7,019 nucleotides of DNA from CAYQTO01 sp964420455 (GTDB lineage: Bacteria > Sumerlaeota > Sumerlaeia > SLMS01). The translations under genes and the position numbers were made by a program. Position 1 is the first letter of the stretch, and each line of letters begins with the position of its first letter. The stretch spans positions 1 to 7,019 of the forward strand of contig CAYQTO010000173.1 in assembly GCA_964420455.1 (NCBI GenBank). The letters run 5' to 3'. The notes under the pieces were generated by a model. That model searched no databases and was not told the origin of the DNA. It worked only from the letters and a program-made list of their open reading frames with translations. Below are positions 5,751 through 7,019 of the stretch, piece after piece.

Positions 5751-7019
5751 ATGGCAAAACAACCCGCCCTCGTCTGGCTGCGACGCGACCTCCGACTCCA
5801 CGATAACCCCGCCCTCCATCGCCCTTACGAGGAGGGCCGCCCGGTTATTCCCGTCTACATCTGGGCGCCGGAGGAGGAGTCCCCCTGGGAGCCGGGGGGC
5901 GCCTCGCGCTGGTGGATTCATCACTCCCTCGAGCACCTCGAGCGCCAGATCCACAAGCACCGCTCGCAACTCATCATCCGCCGCGGCCCCACCCTCGAAA
6001 CTCTCCGCTCCCTCCTGCGGGAAACCGGCGCCACCGCCGTCTACTGGAACCGGCTTTACGACCCGGCGACGATCCATCGCGATGCCGCGATCAAGAAGGC
6101 CCTCTCGGATGACGGAATCGAGGCCGTTTCCTTCTCCGCCGCCCTCCTCCACGAGCCCCACACGGTCGCCACCGGCACCGGCAAGCCGTATCAGGTCTTC
6201 ACCCCCTTCTGGCGCACCGTGTCCGCCATGGACGACCCTCCCGCGCCGCTCCCCATCCCGCGGTTTCATCTGCCCGAACGCTGGCCCGAATCGCTCGCCC
6301 TCGCGGACCTCCAGCTCCTCCCAACGATCCCCTGGGACACCGGCCTCCGCGAGGAATGGAAACCGGGCGAGGAAAACGCCCTAGAGACCTTTGAGGCGTT
6401 CCTCCACGAGCCCATCGGCGTCTATACGAAGAACCGCAACACACCCGGCATCCGCGGCACCAGCCGCCTCTCCCCCGCCCTGCACCATGGCGAAATCTCG
6501 CCCCGCACGATTTGGCACCAGACCAAGGTCCGCCTCCGCCACGAGGACTCCCCCTCGCTCAAGCGCGCCGCCTGGGGCTTCCTCCGCGAACTCGGCTGGC
6601 GAGAATTCAACCACCACCTCCTCTATCATTTCCCCCACACAACCGACGAGCCGCTGCGCGAAAACTTCCGCCGCTTCCCCTGGCGGGACGACCCCGGGGC
6701 CCTCCGCGCCTGGCAGCGCGGCCGCACCGGATACCCCATCGTCGACGCCGGCATGCGCGAACTCTACGCCACCGGGTGGATGCACAACCGCGTGCGCATG
6801 ATCGTCGCCTCCTTCCTTGTGAAGCACCTCCGACTCCCCTGGCAGGAAGGGGCCCGGTGGTTCTGGGACACGCTCGTCGACGCGGACCTCGCCAACAACA
6901 GCGCCGGATGGCAATGGGCCGCCGGGTGCGGCGCCGACGCCGCCCCCTACTTTCGCATCTTCAACCCCATCACCCAGGGCGAAAAGTTCGACCCCGAGGG
7001 CGTGTATACACGCCACTGG
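5751..7019 (+). CDS. phrB: Deoxyribodipyrimidine photolyase, class I CPD type (3' partial)
   Basis: The first 423 residues of a photolyase, open to the window edge; E. coli PhrB has 472, so about 50 are missing. It reverses UV-induced cyclobutane pyrimidine dimers using blue/near-UV light and reduced FAD. The N-terminal antenna domain starts with LVWLRRDLRLHDNPAL (7-22). The helical FAD domain contains GTSRLSPALHHGEISP (236-251), FLRELGWREFNHHLLYHFP (277-295), TGYPIVDAGMREL (326-338), TGWMHNRVRM (341-350) and DADLANNSAGWQWAAGCGADAAPYF (377-401). Aligned by eye with E. coli PhrB, the dimer-contact residues Glu274, Trp277 and Arg342 are E280, W283 and R347. Asn378 by the flavin is N383. The electron-transfer triad Trp382/359/306 is W387, W364 and W311. 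The methenyltetrahydrofolate-binding Glu109 aligns with a Thr (107), so the antenna pigment may differ. It starts 52 nt after the preceding stop without a clear Shine-Dalgarno and is probably in the same light-induced unit. Confidence 0.95.
   Translation, partial: MAKQPALVWLRRDLRLHDNPALHRPYEEGRPVIPVYIWAPEEESPWEPGGASRWWIHHSLEHLERQIHKHRSQLIIRRGPTLETLRSLLRETGATAVYWNRLYDPATIHRDAAIKKALSDDGIEAVSFSAALLHEPHTVATGTGKPYQVFTPFWRTVSAMDDPPAPLPIPRFHLPERWPESLALADLQLLPTIPWDTGLREEWKPGEENALETFEAFLHEPIGVYTKNRNTPGIRGTSRLSPALHHGEISPRTIWHQTKVRLRHEDSPSLKRAAWGFLRELGWREFNHHLLYHFPHTTDEPLRENFRRFPWRDDPGALRAWQRGRTGYPIVDAGMRELYATGWMHNRVRMIVASFLVKHLRLPWQEGARWFWDTLVDADLANNSAGWQWAAGCGADAAPYFRIFNPITQGEKFDPEGVYTRHW

Noticed and set aside
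6999..7014. Perfect 16-bp palindrome GGCGTGTATACACGCC
   Set aside because: It lies within photolyase codons for the conserved EG-x-Y-x-R-x-W segment, and nothing nearby suggests a regulatory role. Chance occurrence in 7 kb is not very unlikely.
1..7019. CRISPR arrays, tRNA/rRNA genes, insertion sequences or integrases
   Set aside because: No regularly spaced repeats, cloverleaf-like genes, transposase motifs or terminal inverted repeats were seen on either strand.

Overview
The window is about 7 kb of bacterial DNA with every gene on the + strand. It comes from a draft or metagenome assembly, because there is a run of exactly ten N at 1306-1315. The right-hand two thirds is GC-rich and C-skewed. 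The left 1 kb is clearly lower in GC. The operon content and the secreted chalcone-isomerase-like protein fit a Gram-negative bacterium. Several starts lack a good Shine-Dalgarno sequence. The lineage cannot be fixed from sequence alone; Verrucomicrobiota or Proteobacteria would both be plausible.

Layout. (1) 2-718: the C-terminal half of a phytoene-desaturase/amine-oxidase-type FAD oxidoreductase, running in from the left edge. (2) 719-951: intergenic, with a possible sigma70-type promoter. (3) 952-1967: a MerR-family regulator with a B12-binding domain (LitR/CarH type), interrupted by the N gap. (4) 1968-2108: an intergenic region with an 11-bp-spaced direct repeat that overlaps an ECF-like promoter pattern. 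(5) 2109-5698: four tightly packed genes encoding a flavin amine oxidase of the COG2907 type, a cyclopropane-synthase-family methyltransferase, a small three-helix membrane protein, and a secreted chalcone-isomerase-like protein. The last three overlap or abut. (6) 5751 to the right edge: a class I CPD photolyase missing about its last 50 residues. This gene has no stop codon in the window, so a simple start-to-stop ORF search will miss it.

How it works together. The regulator carries the W-x9-EH and DxHxxG motifs of adenosylcobalamin-dependent photoreceptors. Such proteins repress DNA in the dark and release it when light breaks the Co-C bond. Next to it lie a photolyase (repair of UV dimers in visible light) and a pair of enzymes resembling those that modify membrane phospholipid acyl chains in bacteria (methylation, then flavin-dependent desaturation, as in furan fatty acid synthesis). 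I infer a light-induced protection operon that repairs DNA and remodels membrane lipids against UV and singlet oxygen. The small membrane protein and the chalcone-isomerase-like protein have no established role. They are the least understood part, along with the question of which lipid is made. The usual DUF1365 partner gene, often found between the amine oxidase and the methyltransferase in such clusters, is absent here.
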